This document shows, in pieces, positions 27,294 through 34,378 of a stretch of 38,792 bases of DNA (the stretch's first letter is position 1; each line of letters starts with the position of its first letter). Origin of the DNA: Alphaproteobacteria bacterium. GTDB taxonomy: Bacteria > Pseudomonadota > Alphaproteobacteria > ATCC43930 > CGMCC-115725. Made by a program: the position numbers and the translations under genes. The DNA lies in the NCBI GenBank assembly GCA_030042035.1, contig JASIAN010000290.1:1-38792 (forward strand), written 5' to 3'. Under the pieces are notes generated by a model, which searched no databases, was not told the DNA's origin, and saw only the letters and a list, made by a program, of their open reading frames with translations.

Positions 27294-28491
27294 CCTCTTC
27301 GGCGGCCGGCACGGTCTTCACCTCATGCGCCTGGAGCCGCGGCAAGACCTCGCGCGCAAAGCGCTCGATCTGGTTCATGAACAGATCGTGCGGCAGACAG
27401 CCGCGGTTCATCGCCAATTGCACCTGATTGGCGCCGGCGCTCTCGCACGCGTCGATGATGCGCTGGGCCACCTCGTCCGCTGTGCCCATCGGCATCGTCT
27501 CGGCCTGCTCTTCGAGCTGCGCCATCGTCAGGTTGCGGAATTCCGAGCGCAGATTGGCCGCGGCGCGCAGATTTTCCGGCCGCACGTAATCGGTCGAAGA
27601 TTGCGTTGTGTAGCCCGATTCGCGCTGCTTCTCGGTCTCGATGAAATTGCCGTGGCTGAACAGGGTGCGGTTGAAATAGAGGATATGCGGCCCGTATTCC
27701 TTAAGCGCCTGCTTTTTCGAGTCGGCGACATAGGCGGTGATGCCGAGCGACAGGTGGCCCGGGGTGACGCGGTGGCCGGCCTGCGCCAAGCATTTTGCAT
27801 AATAGCGGATGATGTCGTCGCGCAAGCCGCGATGGCGCCCGAGACCGGGCGTGATCGGCAGGTTGTGCCGGGCGGCGAACTCGATCGATTCCTTGCTGCC
27901 GACGATCGGCATCCAGATCGGCGGATGCGGCTGCTGCACCGGGCGCGGCCACAGCGCAACGTCGTGAAACGACCAGAATTTGCCCTCGTAATTGAAGACT
28001 TCCTCGGTCCACGCGCGCGTCACGATGTCGTAGGCTTCCTCAAAGCGCGCCCGCGATTCCGAGAGCGGCACATTGTGCACCTGGTATTCCCTGAGGATGC
28101 CGCGGGCAAAACCGGAAATGAGCCGGCCTTTCGACAGGCAATCGATCATCGCCAGTTCTTCGGCCAGCCGCAGCGGATTGTGCAGCGGCAACAGGTTGCC
28201 GTAGATCAGGAGTTTCAGGTTCTTCGTGCGCTGCGCCGCCGAGGCCGCCATCAAATTGGGGCTGTTCATGAGGCCATAGGGCGAGCAGTGATGCTCGTTG
28301 AAGCCGACCCCGTCATAGCCGAATTTGTCGAGCGCCTCCCACGCGTCGAGGTGCTCCTCATAGGTGCGCATCGCAATGTCGCGATCGAAATAGCGCCTGG
28401 CGAGCGGGTAGGGCAGCTCCTGCGATCCCGCCGCCTTCAGATGATCGAGATTGGCGTCGTAGGCCAAGAGGTCGAAGACAAAAACCTTCAT
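27283..28491 (-). CDS. Luciferase-like (LLM) flavin-dependent monooxygenase 1
   Basis: A 402-residue LLM-class oxidoreductase, expected to use reduced FMN from a partner reductase. The TIM barrel is visible in WEALDKFGYDGVGFNEHHCSPY, NLKLLIYGNLLPLHNPLRLAEELAMIDCLSKGR and LISGFARGILREY, with EVFNYEGKFWSFHD and WPRPVQQPHPPIWMP later. The MFS gene upstream ends in an ATGA overlap with this start, so transporter and enzyme are translationally coupled and probably share a substrate. Candidate substrates are organosulfur or aromatic compounds; the sequence does not decide. The C-terminus overlaps gluQ on the other strand by 11 bases. A longer upstream open frame is a shadow of the transporter. Confidence 0.88.
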   Translation of the reverse strand: MKVFVFDLLAYDANLDHLKAAGSQELPYPLARRYFDRDIAMRTYEEHLDAWEALDKFGYDGVGFNEHHCSPYGLMNSPNLMAASAAQRTKNLKLLIYGNLLPLHNPLRLAEELAMIDCLSKGRLISGFARGILREYQVHNVPLSESRARFEEAYDIVTRAWTEEVFNYEGKFWSFHDVALWPRPVQQPHPPIWMPIVGSKESIEFAARHNLPITPGLGRHRGLRDDIIRYYAKCLAQAGHRVTPGHLSLGITAYVADSKKQALKEYGPHILYFNRTLFSHGNFIETEKQRESGYTTQSSTDYVRPENLRAAANLRSEFRNLTMAQLEEQAETMPMGTADEVAQRIIDACESAGANQVQLAMNRGCLPHDLFMNQIERFAREVLPRLQAHEVKTVPAAEEVMA

Positions 28492-29831
28492 GATGTCAGC
28501 TCCGTAATCGCCAGATGCGGGAGTTGCCCGGCGCGCACCTTCAAGAGCGCCGTCGCGATCGCGGCGATCATAGCGAACAGGCAGGCGCCGAGGAAAATAT
28601 GCAGCGGCGCGACGCCGCTCTTCAACAGCCAGCCGCCGAGCAGCGGCGCGACGATGCCGCCGAGCCGGCCGACGCCCAAGGCCCAGCCGATGCCGCTGGC
28701 GCGCATGCGCGCCGGGTAAAGCGCACCGCACGCCGCATTGGCGCCGGTCTGGCTGCCGATGATCGTCATGCCGGCGAGGAAGATCGTCGCCAGCAGGATC
28801 GCATAAGGCAGCGCCACCAGCGCGATCAGCGCGATGAATACGCCACCGGCGACGTAATGCGCCGCGAGCGCCCGCTGCGCCCCGAACCGGTCGATCGCAA
28901 AGCCGAGATAGAGCACCGCCGCGATGCCGCCGAAATCCCGGAGGCTCGACGCGAACACCGCACCGGCCGGCGTCATGCCGATCAGATGCAGCACCTCCGG
29001 CAGCCAGAAGCCGAACAGGTACAGGTTCAGCAGGCTGCAGAAAAAGATGATCCACAACAGGATCGTCGACACCGCGTAGCCCTCGCCGAACAGCATCACG
29101 ATCGGGTTGCCGCGGGCAACATCGACCGTATTGGGGTCGAGCGATCCCGGCGCGATGTCGAGCCGCGCGAGGAGCGCCTGGTGGCGCGGCGCAAGGTTGC
29201 TGCGCGCTGCCAGAAAACGCGGCGACTCTGGCAAAAACATCGCCATGATGACGAGCAGCGCGAGTGGAAAGAAGCCGCCGATGATGAAGATGATCGGCCA
29301 GCCGAAACCCTGATGCAGCAACAGCGCCACGATCTGGCCGCCGACAAAGCCGCCGGTCGGGGCGCCGGTGAAACAGATCATAATCATCGTCGCGCGCAGC
29401 CGTTGCGGCGTGTAGTCGCCGGTCAGCGCCACCGTTCCGGCAAACGTGCCGGCAATGCCGAAGCCGGTGAAAAACCGGCAGGCCGCCAGGTACGTTAGCG
29501 AGGCGGCAGCGGCGGTCGCGAGCGAGGCCAGCCCGAAGATCGCGATGCTGGCAAGCAGCAGCGGCTTGCGGCCAAAGCGGTCGGCCAGCGGGCTGGCGAC
29601 CAGCGCCCCCGCCATGATGCCGATATTCGAGAAGGCGAAGGCAAAGGTGAACGCCGGCCCGCTCATGTGCCAGGCCTGGGTCAGCGACGGCACCGCCCAG
29701 CCGATCGCGCCGATGTCATAGCCGTCGCACATCTGGATCAGAAAGCAGATCGCCACGACGGCGATCTGCAAACTGCCGACCCGCTGGTTTTCTAGCGCGT
29801 GCTCGGTCACGGACGAATGTGCTGTCTGCAC
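28488..29831 (-). CDS. AAHS-family MFS transporter 1 (aromatic acid:H+ symporter type)
   Basis: A 447-residue 12-helix transporter. The TM1 motif MCDGYDIGAIGWAVPSL is the aromatic acid:H+ symporter signature (DGYD, as in PcaK), and loop 2-3 reads SPLADRFGRKPLLL. TGDYTPQRLRATMI, LPESPRFLAAR and YPARMRASGIGWALGVGRLGG follow. I chose the GTG at 29831-29829: it lies just after GGGAG and makes the N-terminus exactly collinear with paralogue 2 (both have 16 residues up to EHALENQ). A TTG at 29846 is the alternative. It follows paralogue 2 with a 49-base gap and overlaps the LLM gene. Likely cargo: an aromatic or other organic acid. Confidence 0.9.
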   Translation of the reverse strand: MQTAHSSVTEHALENQRVGSLQIAVVAICFLIQMCDGYDIGAIGWAVPSLTQAWHMSGPAFTFAFAFSNIGIMAGALVASPLADRFGRKPLLLASIAIFGLASLATAAAASLTYLAACRFFTGFGIAGTFAGTVALTGDYTPQRLRATMIMICFTGAPTGGFVGGQIVALLLHQGFGWPIIFIIGGFFPLALLVIMAMFLPESPRFLAARSNLAPRHQALLARLDIAPGSLDPNTVDVARGNPIVMLFGEGYAVSTILLWIIFFCSLLNLYLFGFWLPEVLHLIGMTPAGAVFASSLRDFGGIAAVLYLGFAIDRFGAQRALAAHYVAGGVFIALIALVALPYAILLATIFLAGMTIIGSQTGANAACGALYPARMRASGIGWALGVGRLGGIVAPLLGGWLLKSGVAPLHIFLGACLFAMIAAIATALLKVRAGQLPHLAITELTS

Positions 29832-29880
29832 ACGGCTCTCCCGCAAATGTGTCCGCGTCGAGCGGCGCAGACCCGCAATT

Positions 29881-31221
29881 CTACGACGCCGCCTCCGTCG
29901 CCGCGAGCGGCGCGGTGCGTTTGGTGCCGATCCCCAACAGCGCGGTGCACGCCGCCGCGATCACCGCGAAGATGACGGCGCTGAGGAAGACGTGCCGCGG
30001 CGCCAGGCCGTGCGACAGCAGGAACCCGCCGAGCGGCGCCGCCGCGATGCCGCCAAGCCGCCCGACGCCCAGCGCCCAGCCGATGCCGCTGGTGCGCATG
30101 CGCGCCGGATAGATCGCGCCGCACGTCGCGTTCGAGCCGGTCTGGCTGCCAATGACCGTCGCCCCGGACAGGAAGACGATCAGCAGCAGCACAAGGTAGG
30201 GCATCGACGCCAAGGCCAACAGCGCGATGAACACGATGCCGAGCGCAAAATTGGCGGCCAACGCGCGCTGCGGACCAAAGCGGTCGATCAGGTAGCCGAG
30301 GTAGAACACGGCGGCGATCGCGCCGAGCGTCAGGAGGCTCGTCGCAAACACCGCCTCGGCCGGCGTCATGCCGGTCAGGTGCAGGATTTCCGGCAGCCAG
30401 AACACGAACAGAAACAGGTTCAAGAGGCTGCAGAAGAAGATGATCCACAACAGGATCGTGCGCAGCGCATACCCTTCGCCGAACAGCATCTTGATCGGGC
30501 TGCCGGCCGGCAGATCGACGGCATGCGCGACGCCGGTGTGCTCGATGTCGAGCCGCTGCAAGAGCGCCCGGTGGCGCGGCGCGAGGTCGCTCCGGGCGGC
30601 GAGGAAGCGCGGCGATTCCGGCAGCCAGATGGCCATGACCACGACCAGGACGAGCGGGAAGACGCCGCCGATGATGAAGATGATCGGCCAGCTGAAGCCG
30701 AGATGCAGCAGGTATGAGACGATGAGCCCACCGACAAAGCCGCCGAGCGGCGCGCCGGTAAACGTCACCATGATCAAAGTCGCGCGCAGCCGCGCCGGCG
30801 AATAGTCGCCGGTCAGCGCGGTCGTGCCGGTAAACCCGCCGGCGATGCCGGCGCCGGTAAAGAACCGCGTTACCGCAAGAAAGCCGATCGACGGCGAGAA
30901 GGCGCTCGCCAGCGAGGCGATGCCGAACAGCCCGATGCTGCCCATCAGCAAGGGCTTGCGGCCAAAGCGGTCGCCGAGCGGCCCGGAGATCAGGGCGCCG
31001 ACCAGAATGCCGACATTCGACCACAGGAACACCATGGCAAAGGCCGCCGGCTGCATGTGCCAGACATGGGTCAGCGACGGTACCGACCAGCCGATTGAGC
31101 CGACATCGTAGCCGTCACACATCTGCACCAGCGTACAGATCACGATAACCAGCAACTGCAGCGAACCGAGCCGCTGGTTCTCAAGTGCATGTTCGGCCGC
31201 CGATACCGAAGGCTCCACCAT
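29881..31221 (-). CDS. AAHS-family MFS transporter 2, tandem paralogue
   Basis: A 446-residue transporter closely related to the one at 28488-29831 over its full length, with shared stretches such as LLWIIFFCSLLNL, SGIGWALGVGRLGG and FGEGYA. It has MCDGYDVGSIGWSVPSL in TM1 and GPLGDRFGRKPLLM in the loop 2-3 motif. The start is the ATG at 31221-31219, with GGAGAGAGGAA upstream. The frame extends upstream to 31521 only as a shadow of the divergent aldolase-like gene. It heads the minus-strand transporter-transporter-LLM operon. Keeping two diverged copies suggests either different substrates or a heterologous pair, neither tested. Confidence 0.9.
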   Translation of the reverse strand: MVEPSVSAAEHALENQRLGSLQLLVIVICTLVQMCDGYDVGSIGWSVPSLTHVWHMQPAAFAMVFLWSNVGILVGALISGPLGDRFGRKPLLMGSIGLFGIASLASAFSPSIGFLAVTRFFTGAGIAGGFTGTTALTGDYSPARLRATLIMVTFTGAPLGGFVGGLIVSYLLHLGFSWPIIFIIGGVFPLVLVVVMAIWLPESPRFLAARSDLAPRHRALLQRLDIEHTGVAHAVDLPAGSPIKMLFGEGYALRTILLWIIFFCSLLNLFLFVFWLPEILHLTGMTPAEAVFATSLLTLGAIAAVFYLGYLIDRFGPQRALAANFALGIVFIALLALASMPYLVLLLIVFLSGATVIGSQTGSNATCGAIYPARMRTSGIGWALGVGRLGGIAAAPLGGFLLSHGLAPRHVFLSAVIFAVIAAACTALLGIGTKRTAPLAATEAAS

Positions 31222-31348
31222 TTCCTCTCTCCTGCCGACCAGGCGTCGTGCGCGCCCGCTTGGCGCCGATCTTGTTTTCCAATGTGTTGCATTTCGCCGT
31301 CGGGTGCGCAAGCCTGCGATCGGCCGCATCTGGCCCCGGAAGCCTGCG
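31222..31348. promoter_or_regulatory. Divergent control region of the transporter/LLM operon and the aldolase-like gene
   Basis: This 127-base space separates two catabolic-looking transcription units. Its one AT-richer patch (about 31272-31294) contains the inverted repeat AATG-TGTTG-CATT at 31281-31293, a plausible regulator site. I see no convincing -35/-10 pair, and no regulator gene lies adjacent. This is a low-confidence visual call. Confidence 0.25.
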
Positions 31349-32476
31349 ATGACCCAGCGCCCGCCCGCCGAAATCGGCATGCCATTGGACGAGGTCGACA
31401 CCCCCGCCCTCGTCATCGATCTCGACGCATTCGAGCGCAATCTCGAGCGCCTCGCCGACCGCGTGCGCGACACCGGCGTTCGCCTCAGGCCGCATGCCAA
31501 GACGCACAAATGCCCGGTCATCGCGCTGCTGCAGATCGCGCGGGGAGCGGTCGGGGTCTGCGTGCAGAAGGTCGGCGAGGCCGAGGCGATGGTCTACGGC
31601 GGCGTCAAGGATGTGCTGGTCACCAATGAAATCGTCGGCCGCCCGAAATTGCGCCGCCTGATGGCGCTGGCGCACGTCGCGCAGGTCAGCGTCTGCGTCG
31701 ACGATCCGTTGCAGATCGCCGATCTCGACACCGCCGCCGCGGAGGCCGGCGTCAAGCGCCTGCCGGTCCTTGTCGAGATCAACATGGGCGGCAACCGCTG
31801 CGGCGTCGAGCCGGGCGCGCCGGCGCTCGAACTCGCGCGCCGCATCGGCGACTCGCGATACCTCGCGTTTGGCGGCCTCCAGGCCTATCATGGCTCGGCC
31901 CAGCATCTGCGCGGCTGGAACGAGCGGCGCGCGGCGATCGCCGGCGCCGCGCAGAAGGCGGCCGAAACCCGCGACCTCCTCGCCGCCAACGGGATTGCCT
32001 GCGGCACGATCACGGGGGCCGGCACCGGCACGTTCGAATTCGAGGCGGGAAGCGGCGTCTATACCGAGTTGCAATGCGGCTCCTACATCTTCATGGACGC
32101 CGATTACGGCCGCAATCTCGATGCGGGCGGCCAGCCCACCCGCGCCTTCGAGCCGTCGCTCTTCGTGTGGGCGACCGTCATGAGCCGGCCGGCCGAGGAG
32201 CGCGCGATCGTCGATGCCGGCCTCAAGGCGTTGGCCTTCGATTCCGGCCCGCCCTTGGTGTGGGACGAGCCGGCGGCGAGTTACGAGCGCGCCTCCGACG
32301 AGCACGGGCGCCTCGGCATCACGGCGGCGACCAATCGGCTGAAGCTCGGCGACAAGGTAAAGCTCGTGCCCGGCCACTGCGACCCGACCGTCAACCTCTA
32401 CGACTGGTACGTCGCGGTGCGCGGCGAGCGCGTCGAAGCGATCTGGCCGATCGCCGCGCGGGGGGCGCTGTACTAG
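31349..32476 (+). CDS. DSD1-family PLP-dependent enzyme (D-threonine aldolase / 3-hydroxyaspartate aldolase-like)
   Basis: A 375-residue fold-type III PLP enzyme (alanine racemase-like barrel plus C-terminal beta domain). It probably cleaves a D-beta-hydroxy amino acid to glycine and an aldehyde, or dehydrates D-serine. The PLP lysine is Lys51 in RPHAKTHK. The metal site of this family lies in GHCDPT, with His343 and Asp345. DTPALVIDLDAFERNL at the N-terminus and GAGTGTFEFE in the barrel are typical. BhcC of the glyoxylate-assimilating beta-hydroxyaspartate cycle belongs here, but bhcA, bhcB and bhcD are not in the window. I chose the ATG at 31349 over one 15 codons upstream. Its last 57 bases recur at 33306-33362, beyond a two-gene insert. 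Confidence 0.88.
   Translation: MTQRPPAEIGMPLDEVDTPALVIDLDAFERNLERLADRVRDTGVRLRPHAKTHKCPVIALLQIARGAVGVCVQKVGEAEAMVYGGVKDVLVTNEIVGRPKLRRLMALAHVAQVSVCVDDPLQIADLDTAAAEAGVKRLPVLVEINMGGNRCGVEPGAPALELARRIGDSRYLAFGGLQAYHGSAQHLRGWNERRAAIAGAAQKAAETRDLLAANGIACGTITGAGTGTFEFEAGSGVYTELQCGSYIFMDADYGRNLDAGGQPTRAFEPSLFVWATVMSRPAEERAIVDAGLKALAFDSGPPLVWDEPAASYERASDEHGRLGITAATNRLKLGDKVKLVPGHCDPTVNLYDWYVAVRGERVEAIWPIAARGALY
32418..32474 (+). repeat. Direct repeat, left copy (3' end of the DSD1-family gene)
   Basis: 57 bases running from TGCGCGGCGAGCG to GCGCTGTACT, encoding the intact C-terminus of the DSD1-family enzyme. It matches 33306-33362 at 56 of 57 positions; the single difference is G here versus A in the right copy (GATCGCC against GATCACC). 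It is the left boundary of the two-gene insert. Confidence 0.95.
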
Positions 32477-32533
32477 CGGTGCGGCGGGGTGATTGTGACG
32501 GTGTGACTTCTGACGGTAAGGTCGCGGCGTACC

Positions 32534-32956
32534 ATGCTGGACAACTTTTTGCGGAGTCTTGCCTCGCTGCGCCTTACCGGCGGAATCTTTACAAAGACCA
32601 TATACCTGCTGATAGTGCTCGCATTTTCCGTCACTGTCATCGTTGCGGTCCTGCGTATCTGGTGGATAGCGCTGATCCTCATGATACTCTTGTTCGGGTT
32701 GGTGTTTTACGCAATGCGACGTTTATTCGATTTCACCGATAAATACCCCTTCGCCGCTGTAATGGAGGGTCCGGAGCTGCTGCGGCTGGAGGAGATACGA
32801 CAAGGTCAGAAGGGACAGGAAGATTTGCCACTATCGCCTCCAACAATCGAACATGAAGCGCCGCCAATTCCAGAAAACGAAATCACCACTCCTGACGCGC
32901 AACCGCAGCTGAGTATTGAGATCGATCAGGGTTCTCCCAAAGACCAGGAACTTTAG
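32534..32956 (+). CDS. Unknown small membrane protein of the insert (two helices, cytoplasmic tail)
   Basis: A 140-residue protein I do not recognise. Residues about 20-62 form two closely spaced hydrophobic helices (IYLLIVLAFSVTVIVAVL, then WWIALILMILLFGLVFYAM) followed by RRLF. The remaining 75 residues are polar, acidic and proline-rich (LPLSPP, PPIPENE). This suggests a membrane hairpin with a flexible, probably cytoplasmic tail. Codons such as TTA and ATA and the lower G+C set it apart from neighbours. The ATG at 32534 has only AAGG about a dozen bases upstream. The next gene starts one base after its stop, so the two are surely cotranscribed and may function together. It could be a small effector, toxin or signalling partner; nothing in the sequence decides. 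Confidence 0.65.
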   Translation: MLDNFLRSLASLRLTGGIFTKTIYLLIVLAFSVTVIVAVLRIWWIALILMILLFGLVFYAMRRLFDFTDKYPFAAVMEGPELLRLEEIRQGQKGQEDLPLSPPTIEHEAPPIPENEITTPDAQPQLSIEIDQGSPKDQEL

Positions 32957-32957
32957 A

Positions 32958-33260
32958 ATGTCCGCAGCCGAATTCTACACCATCTATATCGATCGGGATC
33001 CAGACGTGGCTTACGACGATGTGAAGAAAGTAATGGATCTCGCGCTCCATTGGTACAGAATAACATCGAGATATTGGATTGTTTATACCACAGGCGATTC
33101 GGAGAAGTGGTATGGACGACTGAAAAAATTTGTTACGAATTCCGGTAACCTCTTTATTTGTAGGCTCGACATAGCGGAGCGCCAAGGCTGGATGAGCGAA
33201 GACTTCTGGAATTGGCTCCGCGAGCGCGAGCGGTCACGGGAAGCCCGCCAGATCTCATAA
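32958..33260 (+). CDS. Unknown 100-aa protein of the insert, SinR/Cas2-like fold suspected
   Basis: A 100-residue soluble protein starting at the ATG at 32958, with AGGA nine bases upstream and one base after the preceding stop. The order is a strand with acidic residues (FYTIYIDRDPD), a helix (AYDDVKKVMDLALHW), a strand (SRYWIVYTTG), a helix (SEKWYGRLKKFV), a strand (GNLFICRLD) and a Trp-rich end (GWMSEDFWNWL). This beta-alpha-beta-beta-alpha-beta order, with a first strand ending in Asp, resembles small ferredoxin-like proteins annotated as SinR family or Cas2-like, where the pattern sxWLV, a helix, LFVVELD and WL recurs. This is pattern recognition only. Cas2-like and VapD-like proteins include nucleases and toxins, but no activity can be claimed. 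Composition is like the partner gene and unlike the host. Confidence 0.65.
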   Translation: MSAAEFYTIYIDRDPDVAYDDVKKVMDLALHWYRITSRYWIVYTTGDSEKWYGRLKKFVTNSGNLFICRLDIAERQGWMSEDFWNWLRERERSREARQIS

Positions 33261-33304
33261 TGAAGGGGAAAGAAAGAAAACAAGCGGTGTTGACTTCTTG
33301 CGGC

Positions 33305-33363
33305 ATGCGCGGCGAGCGCGTCGAAGCGATCTGGCCGATCACCGCGCGGGGGGCGCTGTACTG
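33305..33363 (+). pseudogene. Duplicated C-terminal stub of the DSD1-family gene
   Basis: Begins at an ATG created at the repeat edge and reads MRGERVEAIWPITARGALY then stop. It is identical to the last residues of the enzyme except for Thr in place of Ala and Met in place of Val. It is too short to be a product in its own right and is best read as the right copy of the duplicated end. It lies 21 bases before the dioxygenase ATG, so it could be translated as an upstream mini-frame. Confidence 0.7.
33306..33362 (+). repeat. Direct repeat, right copy
   Basis: 56 of 57 bases identical to 32418-32474, same orientation. It is followed directly by GATTTGCGAACGG, presumably the original sequence downstream of the host gene. 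It forms the right edge of the insert. Confidence 0.95.
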
Positions 33364-33384
33364 ATTTGCGAACGGACGACCACG

Positions 33385-34284
33385 ATGCTCGAGTTGCGAC
33401 AGCTGCATCCGACCTTGGCCCGCGAAGTCAGGGGCCTGCGCTTGTGGGAGCCGCTTGACGGCAGCACGCTCGCCGAGCTGCGCGCGCTTTATGCGCAGTA
33501 TGGCGTCGTCGTGTTTCGCCGCCAGGCGCTGAGCGAAGCGGAGCTTTCCGCGTTCTGCGCGCTGTTCGGGGCGCTGGAGCGCACGGTGCGCGGCGACTGG
33601 GCGTCGCCCGCGACGCCCGAGGTGACGGTGCTCTCCAATCTGAGAGACGGGCTCGGCCGGCCGATCGGCGGGCTCGGCGACGGCGAATTGCAATGGCATT
33701 CCGACCAGTCGTACATGCTGGAGCCGGCGACCGGCGCGGCGCTCTATGCGCTCGAACTGCCGCAAGCGGGCGGCGCGACATTCTGGGTCGATCTGCGCGC
33801 CGCCTATGGGGGCCTGCCGCGCCGGCTGCGGGCGGCGGTCGCCGGCAAGCGCGGCATCTTCGATTATACAAAGCGGCTCGGCGGTTACGGCCGCGACGCC
33901 GACCGGCAGATTTCCGAAGAGGCGCGGCGCCTGACGCCGCCCGTCACGCACGCGCTGGTGCGCGCCCATCCGGAGACCGGCGACCGCTCGCTCTATCTCG
34001 ATACGACGACGACAGTCGGCATCGACTACATGGATACGGCCTCGGGCCTCGCGCTGCTCGACGAGATTTACGGCTGCGCGACGAGCGACGAATTCGTCTA
34101 CGCCCACCAATGGCAGGTCGGCGATGTCGTGTTGTGGGACAATGGCTATACGATGCACCGCCGCACCGCCTTCGACCCCGCCGCGCGGCGCCTCATGAAA
34201 CGGATGACGATGCGGCTCGACCGCCGTCGCCACGTGATGCCCGACGGCCGGCTCGCCCAGTCGGAGATCGGCATGCCGATCTGA
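33385..34284 (+). CDS. TauD/TfdA-family Fe(II)/2-oxoglutarate dioxygenase
   Basis: A 299-residue non-haem iron oxygenase that would hydroxylate a substrate (often a sulfonate or aryloxyalkanoate) with loss of CO2 from 2-oxoglutarate. The iron triad is visible as His105 and Asp107 in WHSDQSY and His258 in YTMHRRTAF. The Arg-rich RRLMKRMTMRL holds the residue expected to bind the oxoglutarate carboxylate. AYGGLP and THALVRAHPETG are further family features. I chose the ATG at 33385; the frame extends upstream into the repeat copy but without homology. It was probably the gene directly downstream of the DSD1-family gene before the insertion and is followed by a second LLM gene 94 bases on. The substrate is unknown. 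Confidence 0.92.
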   Translation: MLELRQLHPTLAREVRGLRLWEPLDGSTLAELRALYAQYGVVVFRRQALSEAELSAFCALFGALERTVRGDWASPATPEVTVLSNLRDGLGRPIGGLGDGELQWHSDQSYMLEPATGAALYALELPQAGGATFWVDLRAAYGGLPRRLRAAVAGKRGIFDYTKRLGGYGRDADRQISEEARRLTPPVTHALVRAHPETGDRSLYLDTTTTVGIDYMDTASGLALLDEIYGCATSDEFVYAHQWQVGDVVLWDNGYTMHRRTAFDPAARRLMKRMTMRLDRRRHVMPDGRLAQSEIGMPI

Positions 34285-34378
34285 CCGGCCGGCGATGTTC
34301 GCCGCCGCGCGCCGGCGGCGGGTTGACGCCGCCGCGGCTTCGGCCGATCGTGGCGGCACATCCGGATGGAGGGCCGCC

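Larger units (their letters stand above)
32475..33362. mobile_element. Candidate two-gene cassette inserted at a gene 3' end, bounded by direct repeats
   Basis: The segment after the left 57-base repeat, up to and including the right one, carries two small genes of visibly different composition. Two 60-base samples (32581-32640 and 33061-33120) each have 26 G+C, well below the neighbours. Taking it out would restore a simple arrangement: the DSD1-family stop followed directly by ATTTGCGAACGG and the dioxygenase gene. Duplication of a gene's 3' end with the intact copy proximal is the classic footprint of site-specific integration. No integrase or transposase is present, so the element would be non-autonomous, a remnant, or the result of another recombination event. 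Assembly error is possible but would not explain the composition. Confidence 0.6.

Noticed and set aside
31349-32476. A beta-hydroxyaspartate cycle locus (bhcABCD)
   Set aside because: Only one DSD1-family gene is present; the aminotransferase, dehydratase and imine reductase partners are not in the window.
32475-33362. A classical insertion sequence or integron cassette
   Set aside because: No transposase, no terminal inverted repeats and no attC-like fold seen. The 57-base flanking duplication is far longer than an IS target duplication.
33298-33384. A longer N-terminus for the TauD-type dioxygenase
   Set aside because: The extra 29 codons are the out-of-frame reading of the duplicated repeat and show no family similarity; the ATG at 33385 starts the domain properly.
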